Shown: piece after piece, positions 16,314 to 25,957 of the stretch
Position numbering within the stretch: the first letter of the stretch is position 1
How the letters are laid out: every line of letters starts with the position of its first letter
Source: Solirubrobacter deserti
GTDB taxonomy: Bacteria > Actinomycetota > Thermoleophilia > Solirubrobacterales > Solirubrobacteraceae
NCBI RefSeq assembly: GCF_027587175.1
Contig: NZ_JAPCID010000001.1
Coordinates: 62,001 to 126,000 of the forward strand
Direction: 5' to 3'
Length of the DNA: 64,000 nt
Made by a program: the position numbers and the translations under genes
Notes under the pieces: model-generated
The model's input: the letters and a program-made list of their open reading frames with translations, nothing else
Databases searched by the model: none
Told to the model about the DNA's origin: nothing

Positions 16314-16796
16314 GTGAACGATCCGCACGCGTTCCGCGTGATCTACGAGACCCACCACGCCGCCGTCTGCGCGTACTTCGCGCGCCGGGCGCCGCGGGAC
16401 GAGGTCGAGGATCTCGCGGCCGAGACCTTCGTCGTCGCGTGGCGCAAGCTGCCGCGGCGGCTCGAGCACCCGCTGCCGTGGCTGTACGCCGTGGCGGGCA
16501 AGGTGCTCGCCAACCATCGCCGGAAGGCGGCACGCCGCGGCGCGTTCGCGCCCGACCCCGCGACGGGCGATCCCGCGGAGCGTTTCGGCTCCGACCGCGG
16601 CCTGGCCGACGCCTTCGCGCGGCTGAGCGAACGCGAGCGTGAAGCGATCCGGCTCGTCGCCTGGGAAGGGCTGTCGAGCGCCGACGCCGCCCGCGCCGCC
16701 GGCTGCAGCACCGCCACCTTCGCCGTCCGCCTCTCCCGGGCGCGCAAGAAGCTCGCCGACCAACTCGAACCCGACCTCGTCCCGGAGGCGATCTGA
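16314..16796 (+). CDS. ECF RNA polymerase sigma factor
   Basis: GTG 16314 is preferred because AGGGGG lies just upstream; a GTG at 16287 would add nine residues. The 160-residue protein has region 2 (FRVIYETHHAAVCAYFARR, DEVEDLAAETFVVAWRKL) and region 4 (SEREREAIRLVAWEGLSSADAA with helix-turn-helix GCSTATFAVRLSRARKKL). It directs RNA polymerase to a small regulon. The next gene begins 2 bp after its stop and codes for a membrane protein with a short cytosolic N-terminus, the place of a cognate anti-sigma factor. Confidence 0.9.
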   Translation: MNDPHAFRVIYETHHAAVCAYFARRAPRDEVEDLAAETFVVAWRKLPRRLEHPLPWLYAVAGKVLANHRRKAARRGAFAPDPATGDPAERFGSDRGLADAFARLSEREREAIRLVAWEGLSSADAARAAGCSTATFAVRLSRARKKLADQLEPDLVPEAI

Positions 16797-16798
16797 CC

Positions 16799-17542
16799 AT
16801 GGACCCCGTGCTTGACCGCGTTCGCGCCGCGAACCCCGCCTCCGAGGACGAGTTCGCCGGCCGCGCGAACTTCGACGCGCTGTCGCTTCCGCCGCGCCGG
16901 CGCCGCAAGCGCTGGCTCACGCTGCCCGCCGTCGGCGCGGTGGTCGCCGCGCTGGTCGTCCTCCCCACCTCCGCCCCGCAGGCCACCGAGGTCCTCGAGC
17001 ACGCCGTGAACGCGGTCGAGGTCGACGGCGGCGGCATCCTCTACGCCCGCTCGAAGGCGCAGTGGGGGCCGACGGACGCCCCGCCGACCGGGACGCAGTC
17101 ACGGCAGGTGTGGGTGCAGGGCGGAACCGCCATGCGCTGGCTCGAGGACGGCGGCAACGAGGAGGTCTACCGCCAGGGCGAGGGCACGACGCGCCGCGAC
17201 CCCGCCGGCAAGGTCACCGAGCACCCGGAGATGCAGATGGTGCCGACGGAGATCTTCCGCGTGCAGGGACTGCTCGACCGCGCGCGCAACGTGGGCCTGG
17301 AGGAGACCGACGACGCGTACGTGCTGCGCTGGAACGAGAAGTCGGGTCCGCCGCACTGGCCGAGGATCGAGATGACGCTGTGGGTCGACAAGGACACGTA
17401 CGCGCCCCTGCGCTTCACCGACCACTCGTGGGGCAAGGACGTCAAGGGCGAGCCGTTCGACCACACCTACCGCGAGGAGATCCTCGAGTTCAAGACGCTG
17501 CCCGACACGCCGGAGAACCGACGCCTGCTGCAGCTGGGATAG
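16799..17542 (+). CDS. Membrane-anchored putative partner of the ECF sigma factor
   Basis: The 247-residue protein has an N-terminal cytosolic segment of about 38 residues (ending PPRRRRKRW), one membrane helix (about 40-58, LPAVGAVVAALVVLPTSAP) and an extracytoplasmic domain of about 185 residues that contains strand-rich segments such as MRWLEDGGNEEVYRQG and IEMTLWVDKDTYAPLRF. The outer domain resembles LolA/CU044_5270-like lipoprotein-carrier folds. Position right after the sigma gene suggests that it senses or answers to the sigma factor; no zinc-binding anti-sigma motif (HxxxCxxC) is visible. Confidence 0.7.
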   Translation: MDPVLDRVRAANPASEDEFAGRANFDALSLPPRRRRKRWLTLPAVGAVVAALVVLPTSAPQATEVLEHAVNAVEVDGGGILYARSKAQWGPTDAPPTGTQSRQVWVQGGTAMRWLEDGGNEEVYRQGEGTTRRDPAGKVTEHPEMQMVPTEIFRVQGLLDRARNVGLEETDDAYVLRWNEKSGPPHWPRIEMTLWVDKDTYAPLRFTDHSWGKDVKGEPFDHTYREEILEFKTLPDTPENRRLLQLG

Positions 17543-17634
17543 TCGACATATGTTCGATCACCTGAGCGATATGTAATCCCTGTTCGTTGAACTAGGCTCC
17601 TCCGGATTGGCAACACCCGGTGAGGAGACCAGGG

Positions 17635-18114
17635 ATGGGAATTCGTTTCAGGGCCTGCGCTGTCGCGCTGGCCATCGGTGGGCTCGCGGGCTGCGGCGAG
17701 TCGTCCGCAGACCGTGAGAGGATCGCGGAGCTTGAGGCACGCGTCGACGCGGCCGAGAGCCAGGCCGCTACTTCCTCGGCGGAGGCCGGCACCTCCGTGG
17801 ACACCGAGACCGACGCCGCTGCGGAGGAGGTCACGGACGAGGTGATCGAGGAGGAACCGGCCGAAGCGCAGGCCTCGGGCGACGGCGACTGCATCCGGGT
17901 CCCGAACGTCGTGGGCAAGGACCACCAGCTCGCTCAGGACACGATGCAGGCGGCCGGCCTCTACTACCTCGACGAACGCGACGCGACCGGGCAGGGCCGG
18001 ATGCTGATGCTCGACCGTAACTGGACCACGGTCAAGCAGCGCCCGAAGGCCGGCAAGTGCGTGCCCGAGGACACCGAGATCCTGCTGTCCGCCGTCAAGG
18101 ACGGCGAGCGATGA
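17635..18114 (+). CDS. PASTA-domain lipoprotein
   Basis: ATG 17635 with GGTGAGGAG 10 nt upstream. The 159-residue protein has a lipoprotein signal with lipobox LAGC (Cys20), then a short coiled coil (DRERIAELEARVDAAESQ), an acidic spacer and one PASTA-like domain (about 88-155: VPNVVGKDHQLAQDTMQAAG, ending ILLSAVK). PASTA domains bind peptidoglycan or muropeptides, so the protein probably sits at the outer membrane face and touches the cell wall. Its stop overlaps the start of the Ltp-repeat gene by 4 bp, suggesting joint action at the envelope. Confidence 0.8.
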   Translation: MGIRFRACAVALAIGGLAGCGESSADRERIAELEARVDAAESQAATSSAEAGTSVDTETDAAAEEVTDEVIEEEPAEAQASGDGDCIRVPNVVGKDHQLAQDTMQAAGLYYLDERDATGQGRMLMLDRNWTTVKQRPKAGKCVPEDTEILLSAVKDGER

Positions 18115-18875
18115 AGGCGTTGCTGAAGTGGGGGCTCGCCGGCCTGGTCTGTCTGGGGATCCTCGGAGCCGTCTTCGGAGAGGACGAGCAGACCGGCGAG
18201 CCGCAGGGCGCTGCCGCCGTGTCGGCCGCCACGGCCACCCCGGAGCCCGAATCCGTCGCAAGTGCCGAACCGACACCGACGCCCAAGCCGCAGGTCAGCA
18301 TCTCGGTGACGGGTCCCTCCAGCGCTCGCCGTGACAACGTGACGCTCAGGGGCACGGTCGATCCGGCCAACGCCCGCGTGCGCATCAAGGGGAAGTCGGT
18401 CAAGGTCCGCCGCGGCAAGTGGACGGCGCCGATCACCCTGTCCAAGCGCGGCGAGAACTCGTTCCGCGTCGTCGCGACTCGCAAGGGATTCGTGAAGGCC
18501 ACGGAGACGGCCGTCATCACCCGCAAGCTCTCGACCGCCGAGAAGGCGGCAGCCCGCCGGGAGAAGGCACGGCGCCGCGCGATGCGGAGAGCGCTGGAGT
18601 CGGCGGAGAGCTACCTGGAGACGATGCCGTTCTCCAAGCAGGGCCTGTACGAGCAGTTGACGTCCGAGTACGGCGCCGGCTTCACGGCGGCCGAAGCGCA
18701 ATATGCGGTCGATCACGTGAAAGCGGACTGGAAGCGGGAAGCCGTCGAGGCCGCGGAGAGCTATCTCGAGACGATGCCGATGTCCCGGCAGGCACTGATC
18801 GAGCAGCTCACTTCCGAGTACGGGTCCGGCTTCACGTACGACCAGGCGGTCTACGCGGTGGACAAGGTGTATTGA
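18111..18875 (+). CDS. Ltp-repeat (host cell surface-exposed lipoprotein family) membrane-anchored protein
   Basis: The 254-residue protein has an N-terminal membrane helix (LLKWGLAGLVCLGILGAVFG), a Thr/Pro linker, an Ig-like beta domain (about 62-140, VTLRGTVDPANARVRIKG) and two copies of an Ltp repeat: residues about 161-203 (SAESYLETMPFSKQGLYEQL) and 211-253 (AAESYLETMPMSRQALIEQL). This repeat family (PF07553) includes the phage TP-J34 lipoprotein Ltp, which blocks DNA injection by other phages. Here no canonical lipobox is seen. It is coupled to the PASTA lipoprotein. A role in wall attachment or phage exclusion is a possibility only. Confidence 0.8.
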   Translation: MKALLKWGLAGLVCLGILGAVFGEDEQTGEPQGAAAVSAATATPEPESVASAEPTPTPKPQVSISVTGPSSARRDNVTLRGTVDPANARVRIKGKSVKVRRGKWTAPITLSKRGENSFRVVATRKGFVKATETAVITRKLSTAEKAAARREKARRRAMRRALESAESYLETMPFSKQGLYEQLTSEYGAGFTAAEAQYAVDHVKADWKREAVEAAESYLETMPMSRQALIEQLTSEYGSGFTYDQAVYAVDKVY

Positions 18876-18899
18876 GCCGACGCCCCCGGACCAGACCTG

Positions 18900-18930
18900 T
18901 CACACTAGTTGCCTAAGCAACGACTTGTGA
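18900..18930. promoter_or_regulatory. Dyad-symmetric site upstream of the haloperoxidase-like gene
   Basis: TCACA...GTTGC-CTAA-GCAAC...TGTGA forms an inverted repeat ending 15 bp before the ATG at 18946. The GTTGCCTAAGCAAC core resembles operators of MarR-type redox regulators. It could equally be a short transcription-end hairpin for the Ltp gene. Regulator unknown. Confidence 0.45.
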
Positions 18931-19788
<858 letters not shown>

Positions 19789-19795
19789 CGCTCCC

Positions 19796-19841
19796 GGACC
19801 GCCGGTCCAGCGCTCGCCCGAGCGCTTGTGACCGGCGGTCC
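19796..19841 (+). terminator. Two-tier hairpin terminator after the haloperoxidase-like gene
   Basis: A perfect 12-bp outer stem (GGACCGCCGGTC / GACCGGCGGTCC) encloses a perfect 7-bp inner stem (AGCGCTC / GAGCGCT) with a GCCC loop. It begins 8 bp after the stop codon and has no U-tract. It isolates the hydrolase from the DUF1116 operon. Confidence 0.75.
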
Positions 19842-19879
19842 GTGTCCACGGCCGCGCGGCGCCCGTAGCTTCGCGGCCC

Positions 19880-21079
19880 ATGAACGCAGCGCTGCATACA
19901 GAGTCGGATGCGGTGGCTCGGCTGGCCGCGGCGCGGCCGCTGGTGGTCGACGTCGTGCCGGCCTCTGAGGTCTCCGCCCACCACGCCGCGGGCGGTGTGA
20001 CGCACGCCGGACCGCCGATCGAGCCCGAGCGCATGTGCGCGCCGATGCGCGCCGCGCTGGGCAGCGCGCTGTGGCTGGAAGGCGTCGCGGAGACGCCGGC
20101 GGCCGCGATCAAGCTCGTGGAGGACGGCCAGGTCCCGCTCAGCACGAACCACGACGCGGGCGGCGTGGGGCCGATGGCCGGCGTCGTGAACCCGAGCATG
20201 CCGGTGTGGGTGGCGCGCGACGACGCCACGGGCAAGGTCGCGTGGTGCCCGCTCAACGAGGGCTCGGGCGCGGTGCTGCGCTACGGCGCGGACGGCCCCG
20301 AGGTGCTGGAGCGCCTCGTCTGGATGAGGGACGTGCTCGCGCCGGAGCTGCGAACGGCGCTCGACCGCGCGCCGCTCGACCTCTTCGACCTTCATGTGCG
20401 CTCGCTTGCGCTCGGGGACGAGGCCCACCACCGCACGGAGGCCGGCACCGCGCTGACGCTCGAGGCGCTCGGCATCGAGCACCCCGAGGTGCGGGCGTTC
20501 ATCGCCGGCAACGGCCAGTTCTTCCTGAACCTGGCGATGGTCTTCGCCAAGCTCGCGCTCGACTGCGCCGCGGACGTGTCGGGCTCGCCGGTCCTCACCG
20601 CGATCGCCCGCAACGGCGTCGAGGTCGGCATCCGCGTCTCGGGCCTCGGCGACCGCTGGTTCGTCGGCCCCGCCGCGCTGCCCGCCCCGGCGAAGCTCTT
20701 CGACGGGTATTCACCCGCCGACATGAACCCGGACCTCGGCGACTCGGCGATCGTCGAGACGTACGGGTTGGGTGCGCTGGCCGTCGCCGCTTCGCCGCTC
20801 TCGGCCCCTTCGGTCGGTCTGGACCCGAAGGTGATCGACGAGATCGACACCGGACTGCGGGCGATCGCGGCCGGCGAGTCCCCCGAGATCCGCTTCCCCG
20901 ACGGCCGCGCGGCGATCCTCGGCGTCGACGCGCGCAAGGTCGCCGCGACCCGCATCTCACCGCCCGTGCACACCGGGATTGCCCACAAGCGGCCCGGCAT
21001 CGGGCAGATCGGCGGCGGCATCACGCACCCGCCGCTGCAGGCCTTCGACCTCGCGGTGGCCGCGCTTGACGCGCGCTGA
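19880..21079 (+). CDS. DUF1116 protein (AllG/YlbE-like)
   Basis: The 399-residue protein matches the DUF1116 family: THAGPPIEPERMCAPMRAA near the N-terminus, a Gly-rich NHDAGGVGPMAGVV segment, HHRTEAGT and a terminal GIGQIGGGITHPPLQAF. The E. coli member YlbE (AllG) is part of the oxamate carbamoyltransferase that closes anaerobic allantoin breakdown, together with FdrA and a DUF2877 protein. Neither partner is in the window, so the reaction here may differ. The following GntR, amidase, hydrolase and permease genes overlap or abut, pointing to catabolism of a ureide or carbamoyl compound for nitrogen. Confidence 0.8.
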   Translation: MNAALHTESDAVARLAAARPLVVDVVPASEVSAHHAAGGVTHAGPPIEPERMCAPMRAALGSALWLEGVAETPAAAIKLVEDGQVPLSTNHDAGGVGPMAGVVNPSMPVWVARDDATGKVAWCPLNEGSGAVLRYGADGPEVLERLVWMRDVLAPELRTALDRAPLDLFDLHVRSLALGDEAHHRTEAGTALTLEALGIEHPEVRAFIAGNGQFFLNLAMVFAKLALDCAADVSGSPVLTAIARNGVEVGIRVSGLGDRWFVGPAALPAPAKLFDGYSPADMNPDLGDSAIVETYGLGALAVAASPLSAPSVGLDPKVIDEIDTGLRAIAAGESPEIRFPDGRAAILGVDARKVAATRISPPVHTGIAHKRPGIGQIGGGITHPPLQAFDLAVAALDAR

Positions 21080-21713
21080 GTCCGTGCACCGCGCGCTGCG
21101 GGCCGCGCTGCTCGCGGGCGAGTTCCCGTACGGGCAGCGGCTCGTCGAGGAGCAGCTCGCCGAGCGCTACGAGACGAGCCGCACGCCCGTGCGGGAGGCG
21201 CTGCGCCGGCTCGAGGGCGACGGCCACGTCGTACGCGACCGCACCGGCGGCGTGCGGCCGAACGCGCCGCGGGTGAGCGCGATGCGCGAGCTGTACGCCG
21301 TGCGGACCGTGCTCGAGGACCTCGCGGTGCGCACGGCGGAGCGCGACAAGGTGGACGCGCTCTACGAGGAGTGGCTGGAACTGCGCGCCGAGCGCGACGA
21401 GTCGCCGGACTTCGTGTACGCCGACGAGGCGTTCCACGAGGGCCTTGCCCACGCGTCGGGCAACAGCGCGACGGAGCGCTACCTGCGCGACATCAACGAG
21501 CGCATCCGCGTGATCCGCATCCACGACTTCACGACCGTGGACCGGATCGTGACGACCGTCGGGGAGCACCTGGAAATCCTGGACGCGCTGCGGGCGGGCC
21601 GGACGGACGCCGCCGCGGCGCTGATGCGCGTGCACATCGAACGCAGTGCCGAAGTCGTCGAGCGCCGGGTGGGCGAGCTCCTCGCGCGCATGTTCGAGGA
21701 GGACCGCCCGTGA
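21066..21713 (+). CDS. GntR-family (FadR-type) transcriptional regulator
   Basis: Start TTG 21066 gives the usual short lead before the winged helix (MTRAESVHRALRAALLAGEF); GTG 21084 is the alternative. The 215-residue protein has LVEEQLAERYETSRTPVREAL as helix-turn-helix and a FCD-type all-helical effector domain (ELYAVRTVLEDLAVR, ADEAFHEGLAHASGN, VGEHLEILDALRAG) with Asp and three His that bind a metal in this family. It overlaps the DUF1116 gene by 14 bp and the amidase start by 4 bp, so it is co-transcribed with the pathway it probably controls. Confidence 0.88.
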   Translation: MTRAESVHRALRAALLAGEFPYGQRLVEEQLAERYETSRTPVREALRRLEGDGHVVRDRTGGVRPNAPRVSAMRELYAVRTVLEDLAVRTAERDKVDALYEEWLELRAERDESPDFVYADEAFHEGLAHASGNSATERYLRDINERIRVIRIHDFTTVDRIVTTVGEHLEILDALRAGRTDAAAALMRVHIERSAEVVERRVGELLARMFEEDRP

Positions 21714-23098
21714 GCAGTGTCGCGACCAACGCCTTCGCCGCCGCCCGGGAGCGGCTGGCCGCGCAGATGACCGACCCGCCCGAGAAGCGGCCGGCCTACG
21801 ACGTCTTCGGCCCGCCCACCGCGCCGCTGCCCGGGCTGGGCGGGACGCCGAGGATCGGGACCGGCCGCTCCAGCGTGGAGCGGGTCGAAGCGGCGCTCGA
21901 ACGGATCGCGCAGGACGAGTGGACGGCGTTCGTCCACGTGGACGCCGAGCGGGCGCTCGCGGAGGCACGAGCGCGCGACGCCGAGCCGCCCCGCGGGCCG
22001 CTCCACGGCATCCCGGTCTCCGTCAAGGACGTCATCCACGTCGCCGGGATGCCGACGCGCTGCGGCTCCGACGCCTTTCATCAGATGCCGGAGGTCGATG
22101 CCGCCGCGGTGGACCTGTGGCGCGCGGCGGGCGCGGTGGTCCTGGGCAAGACGAGCACGCACGAGTTCGCGCTCGGCGTCACGAGCCCACAGGCGCGCAA
22201 CCCGCACGACCCCACGCGCATCCCGGGCGGGTCCAGCGGCGGCAGCGCGATCGCGGTCGCGACCGGGATGGGGCTCGTCTCGCTCGGCACCGACACGCGC
22301 GCGTCGATCCGCGTGCCCGCCGCGCTGTGCGGCGTGGTCGGCCTGAAGCCGACGTACGGCACCGTATCCACGCGGGGCGTCGTGCCGCTGAGCTGGACGA
22401 TGGACCACGTCGCGGTGATGGCTCCCGCGGCCGAGGACGCCGCGCTCGCGCTCGACGCGCTGCGGCCCGAGGCGCCCGCGATCGCCCCGGCCGCGGGCTC
22501 GCGGACCGAGCACCTGCGCGTCGGGCTGGCGACCGCCGCCTGGGAAGGGGCCGAGACCGCCGTGGACGCGGCGATCGCCCGCCAGATCGAGAAGCTTCAA
22601 GGCCTCGTGGCGTCCGTCCGCGAGACCGATCGTCCCACCGCCGCCGACTTCGGCGGCGCCAACGCGATGGGGTTGCTCGTCTCGCGCTGCGAGGCCGCGA
22701 CGTTCCACCGCGCCGCCGGGCTGGACCGCTCGCTGTACTGGGCGGAGGTCCGTGACCAGCTGGACGCCGCGGACGGCGTGCCCGCCACGGACTACATCGA
22801 CGCGCAGCGTTACCGCGCCGCGCTGAGGGAGGAGATGCTCGCGGTGTTCCGTGAGCACCACGTACTCGCCACGCCGACGTCGCCCGTCCTGGCGCCGCCG
22901 GTCGAGCAGGCCGACGAGTACCTCACGATCCTGTCGCGCAACGCGATCCTGTGGAGCTTCGTCGGGTTCCCGGCGATCTCCGTGCCGTGCCGCACCGACG
23001 GGTTGCCCGTCGGCCTGCAGCTGGTGGCCGGTCCCGGTGGGGAGGCGCTGCTGATCGCGCTCGCGACCGCCCTCACGAAAGAAGGGGAAGGCGCATGA
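21710..23098 (+). CDS. Amidase-signature hydrolase (AtzE/allophanate-hydrolase-like)
   Basis: GTG 21710 overlaps the regulator stop. The 462-residue enzyme has the Ser-cisSer-Lys set: Lys in [12 protein letters not shown], Ser in [12 protein letters not shown], and the nucleophile Ser in [14 protein letters not shown]. The usual GGS before the nucleophile is RAS here, a small deviation. Amidase-signature enzymes hydrolyse amides, allophanate, carboxybiuret or tRNA-linked amides; the neighbouring biuret-hydrolase-like gene makes a urea-type substrate likely. It overlaps the next gene by 4 bp. Confidence 0.88.
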   Translation: MSSVATNAFAAARERLAAQMTDPPEKRPAYDVFGPPTAPLPGLGGTPRIGTGRSSVERVEAALERIAQDEWTAFVHVDAERALAEARARDAEPPRGPLHGIPVSVKDVIHVAGMPTRCGSDAFHQMPEVDAAAVDLWRAAGAVVLGKTSTHEFALGVTSPQARNPHDPTRIPGGSSGGSAIAVATGMGLVSLGTDTRASIRVPAALCGVVGLKPTYGTVSTRGVVPLSWTMDHVAVMAPAAEDAALALDALRPEAPAIAPAAGSRTEHLRVGLATAAWEGAETAVDAAIARQIEKLQGLVASVRETDRPTAADFGGANAMGLLVSRCEAATFHRAAGLDRSLYWAEVRDQLDAADGVPATDYIDAQRYRAALREEMLAVFREHHVLATPTSPVLAPPVEQADEYLTILSRNAILWSFVGFPAISVPCRTDGLPVGLQLVAGPGGEALLIALATALTKEGEGA

Positions 23099-23766
23099 CG
23101 GTTGCGGCGCAGGCACTGCCAGGACCATTCGAGTTCGCTCCCGGGACCACGGCGCTCGTCGTGATCGACATGCAACGGGACTTCCTGGAGCCCGGCGGCT
23201 TCGGGTCGATGCTCGGCAACGACGTGTCGCTGCTTCAGGCCGCGGTCGAGCCGCTGCAACGCGTGCTGGCCGCCGCCCGCGACCTCGGGATGACGGTCAT
23301 CCACACGCGCGAGGGGCACCGGCCGGACATGGCCGACTGCCCGCCGGCGAAGTTCGCGCGCGGCGAGTTCATCGGCACGGATTCGCCCAAGGGGCGGATC
23401 CTGATCCGCGGCGAGTACGGGCACGACTTCGTCGACGAGCTCGCCCCCGCGCCCGGGGAGATCGTGCTCGACAAGCCGGGGAAGGGGTCGTTCTACGCCA
23501 CCGACCTCGAGCTGATGCTGCGCAACCGCGGCATCACGTCGCTGATCGTCACCGGCGTCACCACCGAGGTCTGCGTGCACACGACCGTGCGCGAGGCCAA
23601 CGACCGCGGCTTCGAGTGCCTCGTGCTCGAGGACTGCTGCGGCTCCTACTTCCCCGAGTTCCACGAGGTCGCGCTGCGGATGATCTCCGCCCAGGGCGGC
23701 ATCTTCGGCTGGGTGGGCTCGTCCGCTGACCTGCTTGCCGCCTTGCCGATCGGAGCTCGCGCATGA
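23095..23766 (+). CDS. Cysteine hydrolase of the isochorismatase family, biuret-amidohydrolase-like
   Basis: The 223-residue enzyme keeps the Asp-Lys-Cys triad: [34 protein letters not shown] and [19 protein letters not shown]. The [17 protein letters not shown] and [12 protein letters not shown] segments are close in memory to biuret hydrolase (BiuH) and its triuret/ureidoacrylate relatives, which cut one amide from biuret to give allophanate and ammonia. The amidase upstream could then process the product. Substrate assignment is inference from motif similarity. The gene overlaps both neighbours by 4 bp. Confidence 0.85.
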   Translation: MTVAAQALPGPFEFAPGTTALVVIDMQRDFLEPGGFGSMLGNDVSLLQAAVEPLQRVLAAARDLGMTVIHTREGHRPDMADCPPAKFARGEFIGTDSPKGRILIRGEYGHDFVDELAPAPGEIVLDKPGKGSFYATDLELMLRNRGITSLIVTGVTTEVCVHTTVREANDRGFECLVLEDCCGSYFPEFHEVALRMISAQGGIFGWVGSSADLLAALPIGARA

Positions 23767-25355
23767 CCCTCCCGTTCTGGACCCGAGGCGACCTCAACGC
23801 CTTCTTCGGGCTCGGCATCAACATGCTCGTCAACGTGCTGGTGCTGGCGGGCCTGTGCATCGGCGTGGTCAACATGGCGCCCGATGACGTCTACCGCGTC
23901 GTGCTGCCCGCGCTCGGCATCGAGCTGCTGGTGGGCAACCTCTTCTACTTCTACCTCGCCCGCCGGCTGGCGATGAAGGAGCAGCGCACGGACGTGACGG
24001 CGCTGCCCTACGGCCCGAGCGTCCCGCACATGTTCATCGTGACGCTGGTGATCATGCTGCCGACCTACCTGGCCACCCAGAACGCGATCGCGGCGTGGAC
24101 CGCCGGCCTCGCGTGGGCCTTCATCATCGGCGTGATCATCCTCATCGGCGCGTTCGTCGGGCCCGCGATCCGGCACCTGACGCCGCGCGCCGCCATGCTC
24201 GGCACGCTCGCGGGCATCTCGCTCGCGTTCATCTCGATGCGGCCGGGCGCCCAGATGTGGGGCGCGCTGTGGATCGCGCTGCCCGTGTTCATGATCATCA
24301 TCGCCGGCTTCATCGCGGGCGTGCGGCTGCCGAAGAACTTCCCGATCGGGTTGGCGGCGCTGCTCGTCGGCTCCGCGATCGGCTGGATCGGCGGGTACAT
24401 GGAGCCCGCCGCGGTCACCGACTCGGTCAAGGCGATCGCGCTCGGCGTCCCGTCGCTGAACGTCGACCTGCTGCTGGACGGCCTCGAGGGCATCTCGCCG
24501 CTGCTCGCGACCGCGATCCCGCTCGGCATCTACAACTTCACCGAGGCGATGAGCAACGTGGAGTCGGCCGCCGCCGCGGGCGACAACTACAACCTGCGCC
24601 ACGTGCTGCTCGCCGACGGCACGGGCGCCGTCGTGGGCGCCGCGCTCGGCTCGCCGTTCCCGCCCGCCGTCTACATCGGCCACCCGGGCTGGAAGGCCGC
24701 CGGCGGGCGCATCTCCTACTCGCTCGCGAGTGGCGTGCTGATCTTCCTGCTGTGCGCGTTCGGGCTGTTCCCGCTGCTCGCCGCGCTGCTGCCGATCCCC
24801 GCGATCGTGCCGATCCTGCTCTTCATCGGCCTCGTCATCGGCTCGCAGGCGTTCGTCGCGGTGCCCAAGGCGCACTACGCGGCGGTCGTGCTGGCCGCGA
24901 TCCCGTCGCTGGCGCAGTGGGGCTCCGGGATGGTCCACGACGCGCTGCTGGCCGCGGGCACGAGCGTGCAGGAGGTGGGCGACGAGGCGCTGGCCGCGGG
25001 CGGCGTGCTCTATGGCGGGCTGGCGACGATCGGCGCCGGCTCGGTGCTGGTCGGCATGGTGCTCGGCACGATCGCGGTGTTCGTGATCGACCGGCGCTTC
25101 ATCCACGCGGCGGCGGCGTGCGGCGTCGGTGCGGTCCTCACGCTGATCGGGCTCATCCACTCCGAGGAGGTCGACGTGTTCTCGAACCCGCGGCTCGCGC
25201 TCGGCTACGCGCTCGCGGGTGTGGTGTGCCTCGCGTACTCGCTGCTCAAGCTCCCGCCGCGCGAGCCGGATCTCAGTGACCCGATGGATCTCGAGGTCAC
25301 CGCCGAGCAGAACCGGTTCGTGCGCGAGGACGAGAAGGTGGCTGTCCCTGCCTGA
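23763..25355 (+). CDS. NCS2-like purine/pyrimidine/ureide permease
   Basis: The 530-residue membrane protein has about 13 helices and NCS2-type landmarks: an early [13 protein letters not shown] segment and a glutamate-bearing helix [20 protein letters not shown] that lines the substrate site in the nucleobase-ascorbate transporters. It is distant from the classic uracil and xanthine groups. As last gene of the DUF1116/GntR/amidase/hydrolase operon it most likely imports the nitrogen compound that those enzymes degrade. A short GGGGCTGTCCCC repeat follows the stop. Confidence 0.85.
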   Translation: MTLPFWTRGDLNAFFGLGINMLVNVLVLAGLCIGVVNMAPDDVYRVVLPALGIELLVGNLFYFYLARRLAMKEQRTDVTALPYGPSVPHMFIVTLVIMLPTYLATQNAIAAWTAGLAWAFIIGVIILIGAFVGPAIRHLTPRAAMLGTLAGISLAFISMRPGAQMWGALWIALPVFMIIIAGFIAGVRLPKNFPIGLAALLVGSAIGWIGGYMEPAAVTDSVKAIALGVPSLNVDLLLDGLEGISPLLATAIPLGIYNFTEAMSNVESAAAAGDNYNLRHVLLADGTGAVVGAALGSPFPPAVYIGHPGWKAAGGRISYSLASGVLIFLLCAFGLFPLLAALLPIPAIVPILLFIGLVIGSQAFVAVPKAHYAAVVLAAIPSLAQWGSGMVHDALLAAGTSVQEVGDEALAAGGVLYGGLATIGAGSVLVGMVLGTIAVFVIDRRFIHAAAACGVGAVLTLIGLIHSEEVDVFSNPRLALGYALAGVVCLAYSLLKLPPREPDLSDPMDLEVTAEQNRFVREDEKVAVPA

Positions 25356-25408
25356 AGTCTGGGGCTGTCCCCAATGGCAATCGCGCAAGGGGGCGGTAGC
25401 TTTGAGAC

Positions 25409-25957
25409 ATGAGCTCCGCCGCCCTCGCCGACCTTGACATCGGGCCCAAGCCCAGCCGCAAGGAACGTGCGGCGCAGACCGTCAACGCGGCCCTGCGCGG
25501 GGGTGTCCTCGCCGGGGCCGTCGCCGGGATCGCGTGGCTGCTGGCCGTCGCCCTCAGCGGCAGCGTGTTCTTCCTGCTGGTCGTGGCGACCGTGCTCGCG
25601 GCCGTCCTCACCGTCTGGCGTGGCGCCAAGGCGCCCATGCGCGTCTGGGGCCTGCTCGCCATCGCCTGGGCGCTGATCATCGCCGAACGCGCGATCGTCA
25701 ACGACAACGGCGGCCTGATCGTCGCCGGTGCCGCGTGGCTCGGCGTCGTCATGGGCGCCCGCAGCGCGGGCATCGCCAAGAAGTCGCTGGTCCTGCTGCT
25801 CTATCCGCTGCTCTCGCTCGCCGTCGTGATCGGCGCCGGTGAAAGCGTGATGGACCCGTGGGGCCTCTCCTGGCTGTGGGTGCTCGCCGTGATCGGCCCC
25901 GTGCTCGGCGCGCGCACCGTCCTGAACCCTTCTCCCCGGGAAAGCAAGCCCTCCTGA
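25409..25957 (+). CDS. Integral membrane hypothetical protein
   Basis: The 182-residue protein begins with a cytosolic segment (MSSAALADLDIGPKPSRKERA) followed by five or six hydrophobic helices between about residues 28 and 172. No motif is recognised. Its stop codon overlaps the start of the following gene (TGATG), so the two are likely translated together. Function unknown. Confidence 0.75.
   Translation: MSSAALADLDIGPKPSRKERAAQTVNAALRGGVLAGAVAGIAWLLAVALSGSVFFLLVVATVLAAVLTVWRGAKAPMRVWGLLAIAWALIIAERAIVNDNGGLIVAGAAWLGVVMGARSAGIAKKSLVLLLYPLLSLAVVIGAGESVMDPWGLSWLWVLAVIGPVLGARTVLNPSPRESKPS

Noticed and set aside
19880-25355. Complete oxamate carbamoyltransferase (FdrA-AllG-AllH) operon
   Set aside because: Only the DUF1116 member is present; the two partner subunits are absent from the window.
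25361-25372. GGGGCTGTCCCC after the permease stop as terminator or REP element
   Set aside because: Only a 4-bp stem; a similar GGCTGTCCC occurs in the gene end itself. Too weak to call.
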